A DNA stretch of 64,000 nt from Rhizobiales bacterium PAR1 (GCA_002256205.1 NKIW01000010.1:52599-116598); one strand, 5' to 3'. Counted from the first letter of the stretch, positions 11,557 to 24,368 are shown. Notes: generated by a model from the letters alone, not told the origin. Made by a program: numbers and translations.

Positions 11557-12096
11557 TCAGCCGATTTTGGAAAAGCTGCGCCGCCTGAGCCGTGCGATGA
11601 ACGCCAGCACGCGGCTTTTCTGGTTGCCGAGCCGGATCTTGAACAGGTGGAGCGCCCGCCGCGCGGGTTCCGTCTGCCGGTGCGCCCAATCCTTGAGGCG
11701 CAGCATCAGCGCGTAGAAGCGCACGAACCAGCCCAGTTCCATCAGCTTGGGACGGCAGGTTTCGAACAGAAAAGCCGTCACCGCGAGCCCAACCGTCTTC
11801 GCCATGAGAAAGACAAGGCCACCAGCGATGACATGCCCGCCGCCGATGAGCCAAAGACCGGCAAGCTTGAACGGCAGCAGCATCAGGCCGGGGATGGCAA
11901 AGACGAGCAGCGTCGCATAGGGCGGTAACCTCGCAATGCCTGTGGCAAGGGCCGCCTTGAAGCGCTCGAACGGGATAAGCCCGACAAGCCAAGCGACAGC
12001 CGGCTTGAGCCGCTCCCAGATCCACGCCTCGACGAGGAACAGGAGTGCCAGAAAAAACCAGAGCGGACGAAGCATACGGCGCGTGGTGGGTGACAT
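11557..12096 (-). CDS. Conserved alphaproteobacterial integral membrane protein
   Basis: 179 residues with about three hydrophobic segments (LWFFLALLFLVEAWIWERL; ATLLVFAIPGLMLLPFKLAG; VIAGGLVFLMAKTVGLAV) and a basic C-terminal tail (RLRRRSFSKIG). No named domain was recognised. The start has GGAG just upstream, abutting a 12-bp hairpin. The gene lies downstream of lpd on the same strand and could be the last gene of that transcript or be separated from it by the hairpin. Confidence 0.7.
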   Translation of the reverse strand: MSPTTRRMLRPLWFFLALLFLVEAWIWERLKPAVAWLVGLIPFERFKAALATGIARLPPYATLLVFAIPGLMLLPFKLAGLWLIGGGHVIAGGLVFLMAKTVGLAVTAFLFETCRPKLMELGWFVRFYALMLRLKDWAHRQTEPARRALHLFKIRLGNQKSRVLAFIARLRRRSFSKIG

Positions 12097-12105
12097 GAGA
12101 TCTCC

Positions 12106-12136
12106 GGAATTGGCAGGATATTACCCTGCCAATTCC
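12106..12136. promoter_or_regulatory. 12-bp perfect hairpin before the membrane protein gene
   Basis: Arms 12106-12117 and 12125-12136 are exact inverted copies (GGAATTGGCAGG and its complement) with a 7-nt loop. There is no T run on either side. In the minus-strand RNA the downstream arm touches the GGAG of the following gene. Confidence 0.6.
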
Positions 12137-12191
12137 GTCTATTTCGTGTCTTCAGGCAGCGCCGTGCGTCGCCGCACCCGGCGGAAGGCGA

Positions 12192-13589
12192 TCAGGTATG
12201 GATCGCGCGCTTCTCTACCGCCATCGCGGCTTCCTTCACCGCTTCGCTCATCGTTGGATGCGCATGGCAGGTACGGGCTAGATCTTCCGCCGAACCGCCG
12301 AACTCCATAAGGACCGCCGCCTCATGGATCATCTCGCCGGCACCGGCGGCGATGATATGCACGCCGAGCACGCGGTCCGTCGCCTTGTCCGCAAGCACCT
12401 TCACGAAGCCATCCGTTGTGCGGTTGGCGCGGGCGCGGCCATTTGCCGTGAACGGGAACTTGCCGATATTGTAGGCAACACCCGCAGCCTTGAGTTCTTC
12501 CTCGGTCTTGCCGACACTGGCGACTTCCGGGAAGGTGTAGACCACGCCCGGAATGACGTCGTAATTCACATGCCCCGCCTTGCCAGCGAGGATTTCCGCC
12601 ATGGCGACACCTTCATCCTCGGCCTTGTGAGCGAGCATCGGCCCGCGCACCACGTCACCGATGGCATAGATGCCCGGCACATTGGTCGCAAAATGAGTGT
12701 CGATGTTGACGCGGCCGCGCTCGGTCGCCACGCCCACGCCCTCAAGCCCGAGGCCATCGGTGTTCGGGCGGCGACCAATCGCCACCAGCACGATATCAGC
12801 CTCGATGGTTTCCGCCGCACCGCCCGCCGCCGGCTCGACCGTAAGGCTTACGCCGGATTTGCCGGTCTTGGCGCCAGTGACCTTCTTGCCCAGCTGGAAG
12901 GCAAAACCCTGCTTCTCCAGCATCCGCTGGAACTGCTTGGCGACCTCGCCGTCCATGCCCGGCAGGATGCGGTCGAGATACTCGATGACCTCGACCTTGG
13001 CGCCAAGGCGACGCCAGACCGAGCCAAGCTCGAGACCGATCACGCCGGCACCGATCACCACAAGCTTGCCCGGCACCTTGCCGAGTTCAAGCGCGCCGGT
13101 GGAGGAAACAATCGTTTTCTCGTCGATGGCGACACCCGGCAGTTGAGCCACTTCCGAACCCGTGGCGATCACGATGTTCTTGGTCTCCAACACGGCTTTG
13201 GTGCCATCATCGGCCGTAACCTGCACCTGCCCCGGCGCGAGAATGGTTCCGAGACCGAAGTGCGCCTCGACCTTGTTCTTCTTGAGAAGAAAACCGACAC
13301 CGCCAACGTTGGCGTCAATCGTCTCCTGCTTGTGCTTCATCATGGCGGGAAGATTGAGCTTCGGGGCCGGCACATCAATGCCGAGCGCAGCAAAGCCGTG
13401 GCCCGCTTCATCAAAGAGTTCCGAAGCGTGCAGCAGCGCCTTTGAGGGAATACAGCCGACGTTGAGGCAGGTGCCGCCATGCGTCTTGCGCTTTTCCACC
13501 ACCGCGACCTTGAGGCCGAGCTGGGCAGCGCGAATGGCGCAGACATAGCCGCCAGGGCCAGTGCCGATAACAACGAGATCATAAGCCAT
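12192..13589 (-). CDS. lpd: Dihydrolipoyl dehydrogenase (E3) of the 2-oxoglutarate dehydrogenase complex
   Basis: A flavoprotein that reoxidises dihydrolipoamide with NAD+. The FAD-binding [20 protein letters not shown], the redox-active disulfide [16 protein letters not shown], the NAD-binding [16 protein letters not shown] and the C-terminal His/Glu pair in [10 protein letters not shown] are all present. The ATG at 13589 (465 residues) has AAGGAG seven bases upstream; an earlier ATG at 13610 adds only MKYKEPF. It is the last enzyme gene of the odh operon, 33 bp after the SDR gene. Confidence 0.97.
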   Translation of the reverse strand: MAYDLVVIGTGPGGYVCAIRAAQLGLKVAVVEKRKTHGGTCLNVGCIPSKALLHASELFDEAGHGFAALGIDVPAPKLNLPAMMKHKQETIDANVGGVGFLLKKNKVEAHFGLGTILAPGQVQVTADDGTKAVLETKNIVIATGSEVAQLPGVAIDEKTIVSSTGALELGKVPGKLVVIGAGVIGLELGSVWRRLGAKVEVIEYLDRILPGMDGEVAKQFQRMLEKQGFAFQLGKKVTGAKTGKSGVSLTVEPAAGGAAETIEADIVLVAIGRRPNTDGLGLEGVGVATERGRVNIDTHFATNVPGIYAIGDVVRGPMLAHKAEDEGVAMAEILAGKAGHVNYDVIPGVVYTFPEVASVGKTEEELKAAGVAYNIGKFPFTANGRARANRTTDGFVKVLADKATDRVLGVHIIAAGAGEMIHEAAVLMEFGGSAEDLARTCHAHPTMSEAVKEAAMAVEKRAIHT

Positions 13590-13622
13590 GAAGGGCTCCT
13601 TGTACTTCAAATGAGCGGCGTC

Positions 13623-14384
13623 TCAGCGACCGCCGGAAACCGTAATGACCGAACCAAGGACATAGGAGGCCTTGCCGGAAGCAAGCCAGCGCACGCATTC
13701 GGCGACTTCTTCCGCCGTGCCGCCGCGCTGGATCGGGATGGTGCTTTCGAGCTGCTTCACGCGGTCCGGAATGCCGCCCGAGGCGTGGATATCGGTCTCG
13801 ATCAGGCCGGGACGTACCGCGTTGACGCGAATGCCTTCCGCCGCGACTTCACGGCCGAGACCGAGCGTGAAGGCATCAATCGCACCCTTGGCAGCGGCAT
13901 AATCGACGTATTGTCCCGGTGCACCGAGGGTCGGCGCGATGGAGGACAGGTTGACGATGGCACCGCCTTTGCCGCCGTGCTTGGTCGATAGGCGCTTGAC
14001 GGCCTCCCGCGCACAGAGGAACGAACCAATGATGTTGATGGTCATCATGCGCGTCAGGCGCTCGACACTCATCGCCTCGACGCGGCAGACAACATCGATC
14101 ACACCGGCATTGTTGACGAGCACCCCAAGCGGGCCGAGCGCATCGGCAGCGGCGAAAATGCGGAGCACATCCGACTCGACGCCGACGTCGCCCTGCACGG
14201 CTGCAGCCTTGCGGCCCTTGGCGAGGATCGCCGCGACCACCTCATCCGCGGCTGCCTTGTTGCCCGCATAGTTGACGACGACATCATAACCGTCATCGGC
14301 AAGACCGAGCGCGCAAGCGCGCCCGATTCCGCGGGAGCCACCGGTGACGATGGCGACAGGCCTGTTTCCGGCAGCATTGGTCAT
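13623..14384 (-). CDS. Short-chain dehydrogenase/reductase (FabG-like)
   Basis: A 253-residue classical SDR. The cofactor loop is TGGSRGIGRACALG and the NNAG motif is in LGVLVNNAGV. The catalytic Ser-Tyr-Lys set sits in VNLSSIAP and YVDYAAAKGAID, and the C-terminus is typical (YVLGSVITVSGGR). Arg/Asn residues after the first beta-alpha unit suggest NADP(H), but the substrate cannot be told. It lies between sucB and lpd, 14 and 33 bp from them, so it is co-transcribed with 2-oxoglutarate dehydrogenase. Its role there is unknown. Confidence 0.9.
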   Translation of the reverse strand: MTNAAGNRPVAIVTGGSRGIGRACALGLADDGYDVVVNYAGNKAAADEVVAAILAKGRKAAAVQGDVGVESDVLRIFAAADALGPLGVLVNNAGVIDVVCRVEAMSVERLTRMMTINIIGSFLCAREAVKRLSTKHGGKGGAIVNLSSIAPTLGAPGQYVDYAAAKGAIDAFTLGLGREVAAEGIRVNAVRPGLIETDIHASGGIPDRVKQLESTIPIQRGGTAEEVAECVRWLASGKASYVLGSVITVSGGR

Positions 14385-14398
14385 CGGGGCGCTCCGCC

Positions 14399-15595
14399 TT
14401 AGAGGTCCATCACGAGACGCGCGGGATCTTCAAGGCATTCCTTGACCCGCACGAGGAAGGTTACGGCTTCCTTGCCGTCGACGATGCGGTGATCGTAAGA
14501 AAGCGCGAGATACATCATCGGACGGATCTCGACCTTGCCGCCGATGGCGACCGGGCGCTCCTGGATCTTGTGCATACCGAGAATGCCGGACTGCGGGGCA
14601 TTGAGGATCGGCGTCGACATCAGCGAGCCGTAGATGCCGCCGTTGGTGATCGTAAACGTACCGCCCTGCATCTCCGCCATGGTCAGCTGGCCATCACGGG
14701 CGCGCTTGCCGAAATCGGCAATCGACTTTTCGATACCGGCAAGACCGAGATAGTCGGCATCGCGCAGAACCGGCACCACGAGGCCCTTGTCGGTACCGAC
14801 CGCGATACCGACGTGGTAGTAGTTCTTGTAGAGGATATCGGTGCCGTCGATCTCGGCATTGACACCCGGAAGCTCCTTGAGGGCCTGAACGCAGGCTTTG
14901 ACGAAGAAGCTCATGAAGCCGAGCTTCACGCCGTGCTTCTTCTCGAAGAGGTCCTTGTACTGGTTGCGGAGCGCCATCACAGCGCCCATGTCGACCTCGT
15001 TGAAGGTCGTCAGCATGGCGGCGGTGTTCTGGCTTTCCTTGAGGCGACGCGCGATGGTCTGGCGCAGCTTCGACATCTTCACGCGCTCTTCGCGGGAAGC
15101 ATCGCTCGCCGGGGAAGCCGCACGCGGCGCAGCTGCGACCGGCGCCGGGGCGGGAGCCGCCTTCGGTGCGGCGGCAGCGGCGATCACGTCTTCTTTCAGA
15201 ACCTGACCACGCTTGCCCGAACCTTCGGTGACCGAAACGCCGGTTTCCGTCATCATGCGGGCAGCGGCAGGCGCGGCGGGCATGGCTGCCGAAGCGGCAG
15301 GAGCCGGAGCGGCCTTGGGCGCTTCAGCAGCGGCAGGGGCTGCCGCAGCTGCGGCACCACCAGCGGCAATCGAGCCGAGCAGCGCGCCAACGCCGACCGT
15401 TTCGCCATCCTTGGCAACGATTTCAGCCAGGACGCCGGCAGCCGGCGCATTGACCTCAAGGGTCACCTTGTCGGTTTCAAGCTCCAGCAAGGGCTCGTCC
15501 GCCTTGACGGCATCGCCGGGCTTCTTGAACCACTTGCCAATCGTCGCTTCGGAAACGCTTTCGCCGAGGGTCGGAACGCGGATTTCGGTGCTCAT
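14399..15595 (-). CDS. sucB: Dihydrolipoyllysine succinyltransferase (E2 of 2-oxoglutarate dehydrogenase)
   Basis: 398 residues from the ATG at 15595 ([13 protein letters not shown]). A longer open frame runs to 15838 over the end of sucA and is not used. The order is one lipoyl domain (lipoylated Lys in [11 protein letters not shown]), an Ala/Pro linker, a divergent peripheral-subunit-binding segment ([11 protein letters not shown]), a second Ala/Pro linker, and the catalytic core with [13 protein letters not shown] containing the active His. The enzyme transfers the succinyl group to CoA. It lies 44 bp downstream of sucA. Confidence 0.97.
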   Translation of the reverse strand: MSTEIRVPTLGESVSEATIGKWFKKPGDAVKADEPLLELETDKVTLEVNAPAAGVLAEIVAKDGETVGVGALLGSIAAGGAAAAAAPAAAEAPKAAPAPAASAAMPAAPAAARMMTETGVSVTEGSGKRGQVLKEDVIAAAAAPKAAPAPAPVAAAPRAASPASDASREERVKMSKLRQTIARRLKESQNTAAMLTTFNEVDMGAVMALRNQYKDLFEKKHGVKLGFMSFFVKACVQALKELPGVNAEIDGTDILYKNYYHVGIAVGTDKGLVVPVLRDADYLGLAGIEKSIADFGKRARDGQLTMAEMQGGTFTITNGGIYGSLMSTPILNAPQSGILGMHKIQERPVAIGGKVEIRPMMYLALSYDHRIVDGKEAVTFLVRVKECLEDPARLVMDL

Positions 15596-15639
15596 GCTCG
15601 AATAACCTTCTGAAGGTCTTGTGTCTTTTGTGGGAAAAA

Positions 15640-18528
15640 TCAGTTGGCGTAGGCTTCGTCGAGGAAGGCGTTCAGCTGTTCGAGATGCTTCGACATCTGA
15701 CCGACCGCCGTCGAGGCCGAAGCCGGACGACCGACATAACGGGCGCGCTTGGTGGCGGAACCAGCCTGCGCCAGCACCCACTCGAGGTAGGGCTCGACGA
15801 AGGACCAAGAGCCCATGTTCTTGGGCTCTTCCTGGCACCAGATCACGTCCGCCTTCTTGAAGCGGCTGAGTTCCTGCGCCACCGACTTCAGCGGGAACGG
15901 ATAGAGCTGCTCGACGCGCAGGAGATAGACATCGTCGATGCCACGCTTCTCACGCTCCTCGAGCAGATCATAATAGACCTTGCCGTTGCAGAGGATGACG
16001 CGGCGAATCTTCGCATCCGCCTTGAGCTTGGTCGAGGAACGCCCGGCCTCCGCGTCATCCTTCAGGATGCGGTGGAAGGAGGTGCCCTCAGCAAACTCGG
16101 AGAGATCCGAGATACAGCGCTTGTGGCGCAGCAAGGACTTCGGCGTCATCAGGATCAGCGGCTTGCGGAACTCGCGCTTGATCTGGCGACGCAGCGCGTG
16201 GAAGTAGTTCGCTGGCGTCGAGCAATTCGCCACCTGCATGTTGTCTTCCGCGCAGAGCTGGAGGAAGCGCTCAAGGCGTGCGGAGGAATGCTCCGGCCCC
16301 TGCCCTTCATAGCCATGCGGCAGCAGACAAACGAGACCGCTCATGCGCAGCCATTTGCGCTCACCCGAAGAGATGAACTGGTCGAACAGCACCTGTGCGC
16401 CGTTCGCGAAGTCGCCGAACTGGGCTTCCCAGCAGGTCAGCGCATTCGGCTCGGAGAGCGTGTAGCCATATTCGAAGCCAAGCACGGCCTCTTCCGAGAG
16501 CATCGAGTTAATGACCTCGTACTTCGCCTGACCCGCGCCGATGTGGTTGAGCGGGGTGTAACGGTTCTCGGTATCCTGATCGATCAGCACCGAATGGCGC
16601 TGGGAGAAGGTGCCGCGCTCGCAATCCTGCCCCGAGAGACGGACACGATGGCCCTCGGTGACGAGCGTGCCGAACGCCAGCGCCTCGCCCATGGCCCAAT
16701 CGAGCCCCTCGCCGCTGTCGATCATCTTGCGACGGTTATCGAGGAAGCGCTGAATGGTCTTGTGGATGTTGAAGCCTTTTGGCACCGAATTGATCGAAAG
16801 GCCGATTTCCTTGAGGCGATCAAGCGCAACGCCCGACTGGCCGCGGCGCGGATCTTCCTCGACTTCCTTGACCGATTTGAGGCCCGCCCATTTGCCGTCG
16901 AGCCAATCGGCCTTGTTCGGCTTGTAGGCTTGACCAGCCTCGAATTCGGCTTCAAGGCGCGCGCGCCAATCGGCCTTCATCTTGTCAACTTCACCCTGCG
17001 TCACGACGCCTTGCGCCACGAGTTCAGCGGAATACATTTCCAGCGTCGACTTGTGCGCGCGGATCTTCTTGTACATCAGCGGCTGGGTGAAGCCCGGTTC
17101 GTCGCCTTCGTTGTGACCGAAGCGGCGGTAGCACCACATGTCGATCACGACAGGCTTCTGGAACTTCATGCGGAATTCGGTTGCGACCTTCGCCGCGAAC
17201 ACCACCGCCTCGGGATCATCGCCGTTGACGTGGAAAATCGGCGCTTCGACCATTTTCGCGACGTCAGACGGATAGGGCGATGAGCGCGAATAACGCGGAT
17301 AGGTCGTAAAGCCGATCTGGTTGTTGATAATGAAATGCACCGAACCGCCGGTCCGGTGGCCCTTGAGGCCCGAAAGCCCAAGGCATTCCGCCACAACGCC
17401 CTGACCCGCGAAGGCCGCATCGCCATGGAGCAGCAGCGGCATGACTGCCGTGCGATCTTCTGGCGTACAGCCATGCTGGTCCTGCTTGGCGCGCACCTTG
17501 CCGAGCACGACAGGGTTGACGATTTCAAGGTGTGAAGGGTTCGGCGTCAGCGACAGATGGATCTTATGGCCATCGAATTCGCGGTCCGACGAGGCGCCAA
17601 GGTGATACTTCACATCGCCCGAGCCTTCCACGTCATCCGGGGCGAAAGAGCCGCCCTTGAACTCGTGGAACAGCGCGCGATGCGGCTTGGACATCACCTG
17701 CGTCAACACGTTGAGACGACCGCGATGGGCCATGCCCAGCACAATTTCCTTCACGCCGAGATTGCCGCCGCGCTTGATGATCTGCTCAAGCGCAGGGATC
17801 AGGCTTTCCGCGCCATCAAGGCCGAAGCGCTTGGTGCCGGTGAACTTCACGTCGAGGAACTTCTCGAAGCCCTCGGCTTCAACAAGCTTGTTGAGAATCG
17901 CGCGCTTGCCCTCGCGGGTGAAGCTGATTTCCTTGTGCTCACCCTCGATGCGCTCCTGAAGCCAGCCCTTTTCGGCCGGGTTCGAGATATGCATGAACTC
18001 GTAGCCAATCGTCTCGCAATAGGTGCGGCGGAGGATAGCGAGCATCTGGCGGATGGTTGCGAACTCCAGCCCGAGCACGCGATCAATAAAGATCGGGCGA
18101 TCCCAGTCGGCATCCGTGAAGCCGTAGGAGGAGGGATGAAGCTCCTCGTGATCCTTCTGGGATTCAATACCAAGCGGGTCGAGATTGGCATGGAGATGGC
18201 CGCGCATACGGTAGGCGCGGATCATCATCAGGGCATGGACCGAGTCGCGCGCGGCGCGCTGGACATCAGCATCCGAGAGAACCGAGCCGGCCTTGCCGCC
18301 CTTGGCAGCGTCGGCCTTGCCCTTGAGCTTGTCGCCCACGGCCTTTTCGACTGCAGCCCAATTGCCATCAAGCGCCGAGATCAGCTCACCACTGGCTGAA
18401 ACCGGCCAGTTCGCCCGCTTCCACGAGGGGCCGGGCGTCGTATCACCCGAGATTTGCTCGAGATAGGCCGCGCTGGAGCCGGCAAGCGCCGAAACATCGT
18501 CGGAATTGTTGTCGAAATCGCGATCCAT
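15640..18528 (-). CDS. sucA: 2-oxoglutarate dehydrogenase E1 component
   Basis: A 962-residue thiamin-diphosphate enzyme that decarboxylates 2-oxoglutarate. The N-terminal segment with LEQISGD, the [11 protein letters not shown] motif, [14 protein letters not shown] and [11 protein letters not shown] are hallmarks, and the C-terminal transketolase-like half carries [16 protein letters not shown]. Length is normal. It lies downstream of sucD across a 153-bp spacer rich in hairpins, and upstream of sucB. Confidence 0.98.
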   Translation of the reverse strand: MDRDFDNNSDDVSALAGSSAAYLEQISGDTTPGPSWKRANWPVSASGELISALDGNWAAVEKAVGDKLKGKADAAKGGKAGSVLSDADVQRAARDSVHALMMIRAYRMRGHLHANLDPLGIESQKDHEELHPSSYGFTDADWDRPIFIDRVLGLEFATIRQMLAILRRTYCETIGYEFMHISNPAEKGWLQERIEGEHKEISFTREGKRAILNKLVEAEGFEKFLDVKFTGTKRFGLDGAESLIPALEQIIKRGGNLGVKEIVLGMAHRGRLNVLTQVMSKPHRALFHEFKGGSFAPDDVEGSGDVKYHLGASSDREFDGHKIHLSLTPNPSHLEIVNPVVLGKVRAKQDQHGCTPEDRTAVMPLLLHGDAAFAGQGVVAECLGLSGLKGHRTGGSVHFIINNQIGFTTYPRYSRSSPYPSDVAKMVEAPIFHVNGDDPEAVVFAAKVATEFRMKFQKPVVIDMWCYRRFGHNEGDEPGFTQPLMYKKIRAHKSTLEMYSAELVAQGVVTQGEVDKMKADWRARLEAEFEAGQAYKPNKADWLDGKWAGLKSVKEVEEDPRRGQSGVALDRLKEIGLSINSVPKGFNIHKTIQRFLDNRRKMIDSGEGLDWAMGEALAFGTLVTEGHRVRLSGQDCERGTFSQRHSVLIDQDTENRYTPLNHIGAGQAKYEVINSMLSEEAVLGFEYGYTLSEPNALTCWEAQFGDFANGAQVLFDQFISSGERKWLRMSGLVCLLPHGYEGQGPEHSSARLERFLQLCAEDNMQVANCSTPANYFHALRRQIKREFRKPLILMTPKSLLRHKRCISDLSEFAEGTSFHRILKDDAEAGRSSTKLKADAKIRRVILCNGKVYYDLLEEREKRGIDDVYLLRVEQLYPFPLKSVAQELSRFKKADVIWCQEEPKNMGSWSFVEPYLEWVLAQAGSATKRARYVGRPASASTAVGQMSKHLEQLNAFLDEAYAN

Positions 18529-18582
18529 GGCTTTGACCTTGATATCCTTGGAAATCCTTGGGGAACCCTGCCCGACAGGATG

Positions 18583-18662
18583 GGCCGGCCGGTAGCCGGC
18601 CTCTGGCAGACGCGCGGGCGAGGCGAAAACATCGCCCGCGATAGAGACGCCGATTGCGGCGT
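18583..18662 (-). promoter_or_regulatory. Three tandem hairpins in the sucD-sucA spacer
   Basis: There are three perfect stems within 80 bp. The first pairs 18583-18589 with 18595-18601 (7 bp). The second pairs 18613-18621 with 18632-18640 (9 bp). The third pairs 18647-18652 with 18657-18662 (6 bp). None has a clear T run, so they may be mRNA-processing, stability or attenuation structures rather than full terminators. Confidence 0.55.
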
Positions 18663-18681
18663 TATTGGGCCGAGCCGAGGC

Positions 18682-19569
18682 TTATTTGCCCTTCAGCACG
18701 TCCACGAGCGTCTTGCCAAGGCGCGCTGGCGAGGGGGAAACGCGGATGCCCGCGGCTTCCATCGCCGCGATCTTGTCTTCCGCGCCGCCCTTGCCACCCG
18801 AAATGATCGCGCCGGCATGGCCCATGCGGCGGCCCGGAGGCGCCGTACGGCCCGCGATGAAGCCAACCATCGGCTTCTTGCGGCCACGCTTGGCTTCGTC
18901 CTTGATGAACTGCGCCGCGTCTTCTTCCGCCGAACCGCCGATTTCACCGATCATGACGATCGAGTGGGTCTTCGGGTCCGCAAGGAACATTTCGAGCATG
19001 TCGATGAACTCGGTGCCCTTGACCGGATCGCCGCCGATACCGACAGCAGTGGTCTGGCCGAGGCCTTCCTGCGTCGTCTGGAACACGGCTTCATAGGTCA
19101 GCGTGCCCGAACGCGAGACGATACCGACATTGCCCGGCTTGAAGATATTGGCCGGCATGATGCCGATCTTCGATTCACCCGCCGTGACGACACCGGGGCA
19201 GTTCGGGCCGATAAGGCGCGACTTCGAGCCGGTGAGCGCACGCTTCACCTTGATCATGTCCTGCACCGGAATGCCCTCGGTGATGCAGACGATCAGCGGG
19301 ATTTCAGCCTGAATGGCTTCGCAGATCGCATCCGCAGCACCCGGCGGCGGAACATAGATCACCGAGGCATCGGCGCCGGTGGCGTTGCGTGCTTCGGCGA
19401 CGGTGTCGAACACCGGCAGGCCGAGGTGGGTCGAACCACCCTTGCCCGGCGAGGTGCCGCCGACCATCTTGGTGCCATAGGCAATCGCCTGTTCGGAGTG
19501 GAAGGTCCCGTTCTTGCCGGTGAAGCCCTGGCAGATGACTTTTGTATTTGCATTGATGAGAATAGACAT
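18682..19569 (-). CDS. sucD: Succinyl-CoA synthetase alpha subunit
   Basis: 295 residues from the ATG at 19569, placed by AAGGAG five bases upstream; a GTG two codons earlier is also open. It converts succinyl-CoA to succinate with substrate-level phosphorylation. The CoA-binding Rossmann part ([18 protein letters not shown]), the GPNCPG motif and the phosphorylated His in [15 protein letters not shown] are all present. Its ribosome binding site lies inside the 3' end of the orphan gene upstream. Confidence 0.97.
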   Translation of the reverse strand: MSILINANTKVICQGFTGKNGTFHSEQAIAYGTKMVGGTSPGKGGSTHLGLPVFDTVAEARNATGADASVIYVPPPGAADAICEAIQAEIPLIVCITEGIPVQDMIKVKRALTGSKSRLIGPNCPGVVTAGESKIGIMPANIFKPGNVGIVSRSGTLTYEAVFQTTQEGLGQTTAVGIGGDPVKGTEFIDMLEMFLADPKTHSIVMIGEIGGSAEEDAAQFIKDEAKRGRKKPMVGFIAGRTAPPGRRMGHAGAIISGGKGGAEDKIAAMEAAGIRVSPSPARLGKTLVDVLKGK

Positions 19570-19571
19570 AG

Positions 19572-19922
19572 TCACTCCTTCCAGCCGCGCTTGTCTAACG
19601 GCTCGTATGAGACTTTTTTGGTTGAAGCTCGGTACGGATACCCAAAACCTCGCCCTTCGACCTCTCTCAGCGGAAAATATTCATTCCACCAATAATATAT
19701 ATAGTCGCGCACGAAGTTCCCAGACTCAGTCTCGTAAGTGCCAATTTCACCAAGATACGTTGCCATTTTTTGCTCTTGCTTGTCAGAGGCAAAAATTTTT
19801 GCATCTTCTCGATTGGAGAAATACTGCTCTTCGGTTTCCTCGTCCTCTTCCGAAACAGACCATTCAACAAAATGGGGGGTGTTCAGATGCTCGTCGTTAA
19901 CCTTTGAGGTCAGCTTCGGCAT
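19572..19922 (-). CDS. AT-rich orphan protein encoded between sucC and sucD
   Basis: 116 residues, acidic in the first half ([21 protein letters not shown]) and aromatic-rich in the second ([15 protein letters not shown]). No signal peptide, membrane span or known domain was recognised. It begins 6 bp after sucC and its TGA ends 2 bp before the sucD ATG, and the sucD Shine-Dalgarno sits in its last codons. It therefore looks like a fitted, translated member of the operon and not a decayed insert. Codon use is clearly more AT-rich than sucC, sucD and sucA, suggesting acquisition by transfer. Function unknown. Confidence 0.7.
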   Translation of the reverse strand: MPKLTSKVNDEHLNTPHFVEWSVSEEDEETEEQYFSNREDAKIFASDKQEQKMATYLGEIGTYETESGNFVRDYIYYWWNEYFPLREVEGRGFGYPYRASTKKVSYEPLDKRGWKE

Positions 19923-19928
19923 CCCAGT

Positions 19929-21122
<1,194 letters not shown>

Positions 21123-21208
21123 CGAGAATGCCCCTCGCATCCGCTAAAGCGCCTTTTCCGGCTCGAACCGGAACCTTGCGCCGAGTGATGATGACGTTGC
21201 TCTGGAGA

Positions 21209-21262
21209 GAGGCCGGAAAGGCCGGCCTCCAGCTCTGGAAAAAGGGCCGGCATCGCCGGCCC
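21209..21262 (-). terminator. Terminator and second hairpin between mdh and sucC
   Basis: On the minus strand the first stem after mdh is perfect (21255-21262 with 21244-21251, loop of 3), followed by a T run (plus A run 21239-21243). A second 8-bp stem (21222-21229 with 21209-21216) follows 15 bases later. This should end or attenuate mdh transcripts before sucC. Confidence 0.75.
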
Positions 21263-21278
21263 CTCAGTGGACGTTGCC

Positions 21279-22596
<1,318 letters not shown>

Positions 22597-23196
22597 CTAT
22601 TTTCGGACCGTTAATGCCCGGATAGCCCAACGGATCACCCGGTCCCGCCGACCATCCGAACCGCCCTGTGAATGGTCGCCCCGCCAGACAGCCGAAGGGT
22701 CGCAAAAGCGATGCGCGAGGTCGAGCGTGAGCATCGCCATCCGCCGCGTATCGCCACCGGAAAACAGGCGCGTGACATTGCCTTCCTCGACGATCCGCTC
22801 GACAAAACCCTCAACCCGTCGACGATGCCGATCGGCCTCTGTTGAGCCCGGCCCTGCCTCGGCCAGAAGCTGGAACAACGCCGGTTCCTGCACGCAGGTC
22901 TCGGCATAGCTCCGCGTCAGGGTCGTGAAGAACCGCTCGAGCTTGTCATCCGCCGGGTCCGGCCCGTCGACAATATCCTGCAACCGGGTCTCAAGCCCCC
23001 GCAGCCAGATGTTCAGCACGGCATCGACAATGCCCTGCTTGTCAGAGAAATAGCGGTAGACATTGGCGTGACTCATGCCGAGACGTCCGGCAAGGCCGGA
23101 AATCGTCATGCGCTTCGGACCGATCTGGCGGATTTCCAGCGCCGCGGCGGCCAGCAGACGGGCCCGCGTGCCTTCTGGAGCCGCCTCGCCGCTCAT
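22597..23196 (-). CDS. TetR/AcrR family transcriptional regulator
   Basis: 199 residues. The N-terminal helix-turn-helix is clear (ARLLAAAALEIRQIG, MTISGLAGRLGMSHANVYRYFSDKQGIVDAVL), and the helical C-terminal ligand/dimer half is variable. The ATG overlaps the stop of zapE by 4 bp (ATGA), so the two genes are translationally coupled. Its target is unknown. Confidence 0.9.
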   Translation of the reverse strand: MSGEAAPEGTRARLLAAAALEIRQIGPKRMTISGLAGRLGMSHANVYRYFSDKQGIVDAVLNIWLRGLETRLQDIVDGPDPADDKLERFFTTLTRSYAETCVQEPALFQLLAEAGPGSTEADRHRRRVEGFVERIVEEGNVTRLFSGGDTRRMAMLTLDLAHRFCDPSAVWRGDHSQGGSDGRRDRVIRWAIRALTVRK

Positions 23197-24368
23197 GTCT
23201 CGACGAGCCCGGTGGTATCGCCGCTCGCCTCGCTGTCCGCCCGACCATGCGGGAGCGCGAGATAGCTCTCCGAGCGCATCTCGATCAGACGGGACACCGT
23301 GCGATCGAATTCGAAAATCTCATGCCCCGTGGCTGCACGATAAAGCTCGGTTGGTTCCGCAGCCGCTGAGGCGATGAGCTTCACATGGTGTTCGTAGAGA
23401 ATATCAATCAGCGTGATGAAGCGCTTGGTCTGGTTCCGGCGTTCGAAGTCGAGCACCGGGATATCATCGAGCACAAGGGTGTGAAAATTGCGCGCCAGTG
23501 CCAGAAAATCGACAGCACCCAGCGGCTTGTCGCAGAGATCGGCGAAACTCGCGCGCGCCACACCACCCGCTGCCGCAGGAAGCTCAAGATCGCGCCCGCC
23601 AAGATCAATCTTGCGCGGCGCGATGCGTTGCCCACCGGATAGCTCGGAAAAAATTGCGTCGAGCGCTGTGCGTGCCGCAGCATCGACAGGCGTATAATAA
23701 ACCGGGTGCCCCGCGAGCTTTTCGAGCCGGTAATCGTGTCGCGCATCGAGCCGCACCACCTGCATCTGCTGCTCGATCAACCCGATGAAGGGCAGGAAGA
23801 GCGCCCGGTTGAGGCCATTGTGATAAAGCCGCGACGGCTCGACATTCGAGGTTGCGAGGATCACGACGCCGCGCGCAAACAGCGCCTGAAACAGCCTCCC
23901 CAAAATCATCGCATCGGCGATATCGGTCACGGCGAATTCATCGAAACACAGCACCCAGGCTTCATCCGCCAAGGCTTCGGCGACAGGCTGGATGGGGTCG
24001 TTGCCTTTGACCTCGCCGGCCTTCGCCCGCTGCCGCCACGTATGGATGCGCTGATGCACATCGGCCATGAAGGCATGAAAATGCGCACGCCGCTTGCGCT
24101 GGACATGCAGACTGTCGTGGAAGAGATCAACCAGCATGGTCTTGCCGCGCCCAACCGAACCCCAGAGATAAAGCCCCCGGATTGGCGCCGCCGGTTCCTT
24201 CTTGCCGAAGAGCCAGCCGAGCGCGCTGCCCTTGCGCGCAAGTCGATGCGCTTCGAGGCGCTCTGCAAGCTGATCAAGCTTCTCGACGATGGCACGCTGC
24301 GCAGGATCGGCATCGAGCCGCCCCTCCGCCACCATGCTGGCATAACGCGACGCAACCGCACCCGCCAT
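23193..24368 (-). CDS. zapE: Cell division protein ZapE (AFG1-like ATPase)
   Basis: A 391-residue P-loop ATPase. Walker A is LWGSVGRGKTMLVDLF, the Walker B/sensor region is WVLCFDEFAVTDIADAM, and VILATSNVEPSRLYHNGLNR is the family signature. In Escherichia coli the homologue acts at the Z ring; in mitochondria AFG1 helps remove damaged membrane proteins. The gene commonly lies next to mdh in alphaproteobacteria. It overlaps the TetR gene by 4 bp. Confidence 0.93.
   Translation of the reverse strand: MAGAVASRYASMVAEGRLDADPAQRAIVEKLDQLAERLEAHRLARKGSALGWLFGKKEPAAPIRGLYLWGSVGRGKTMLVDLFHDSLHVQRKRRAHFHAFMADVHQRIHTWRQRAKAGEVKGNDPIQPVAEALADEAWVLCFDEFAVTDIADAMILGRLFQALFARGVVILATSNVEPSRLYHNGLNRALFLPFIGLIEQQMQVVRLDARHDYRLEKLAGHPVYYTPVDAAARTALDAIFSELSGGQRIAPRKIDLGGRDLELPAAAGGVARASFADLCDKPLGAVDFLALARNFHTLVLDDIPVLDFERRNQTKRFITLIDILYEHHVKLIASAAAEPTELYRAATGHEIFEFDRTVSRLIEMRSESYLALPHGRADSEASGDTTGLVET

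Noticed and set aside
15596..15838. 80-residue N-terminal extension of SucB
   Set aside because: It is read from the 3' part of sucA. The normal E2 start [13 protein letters not shown] is at 15595.
15619..17283. Plus-strand 554-codon frame opposite sucA
   Set aside because: Antisense shadow of the 2-oxoglutarate dehydrogenase gene; no start context or domain.
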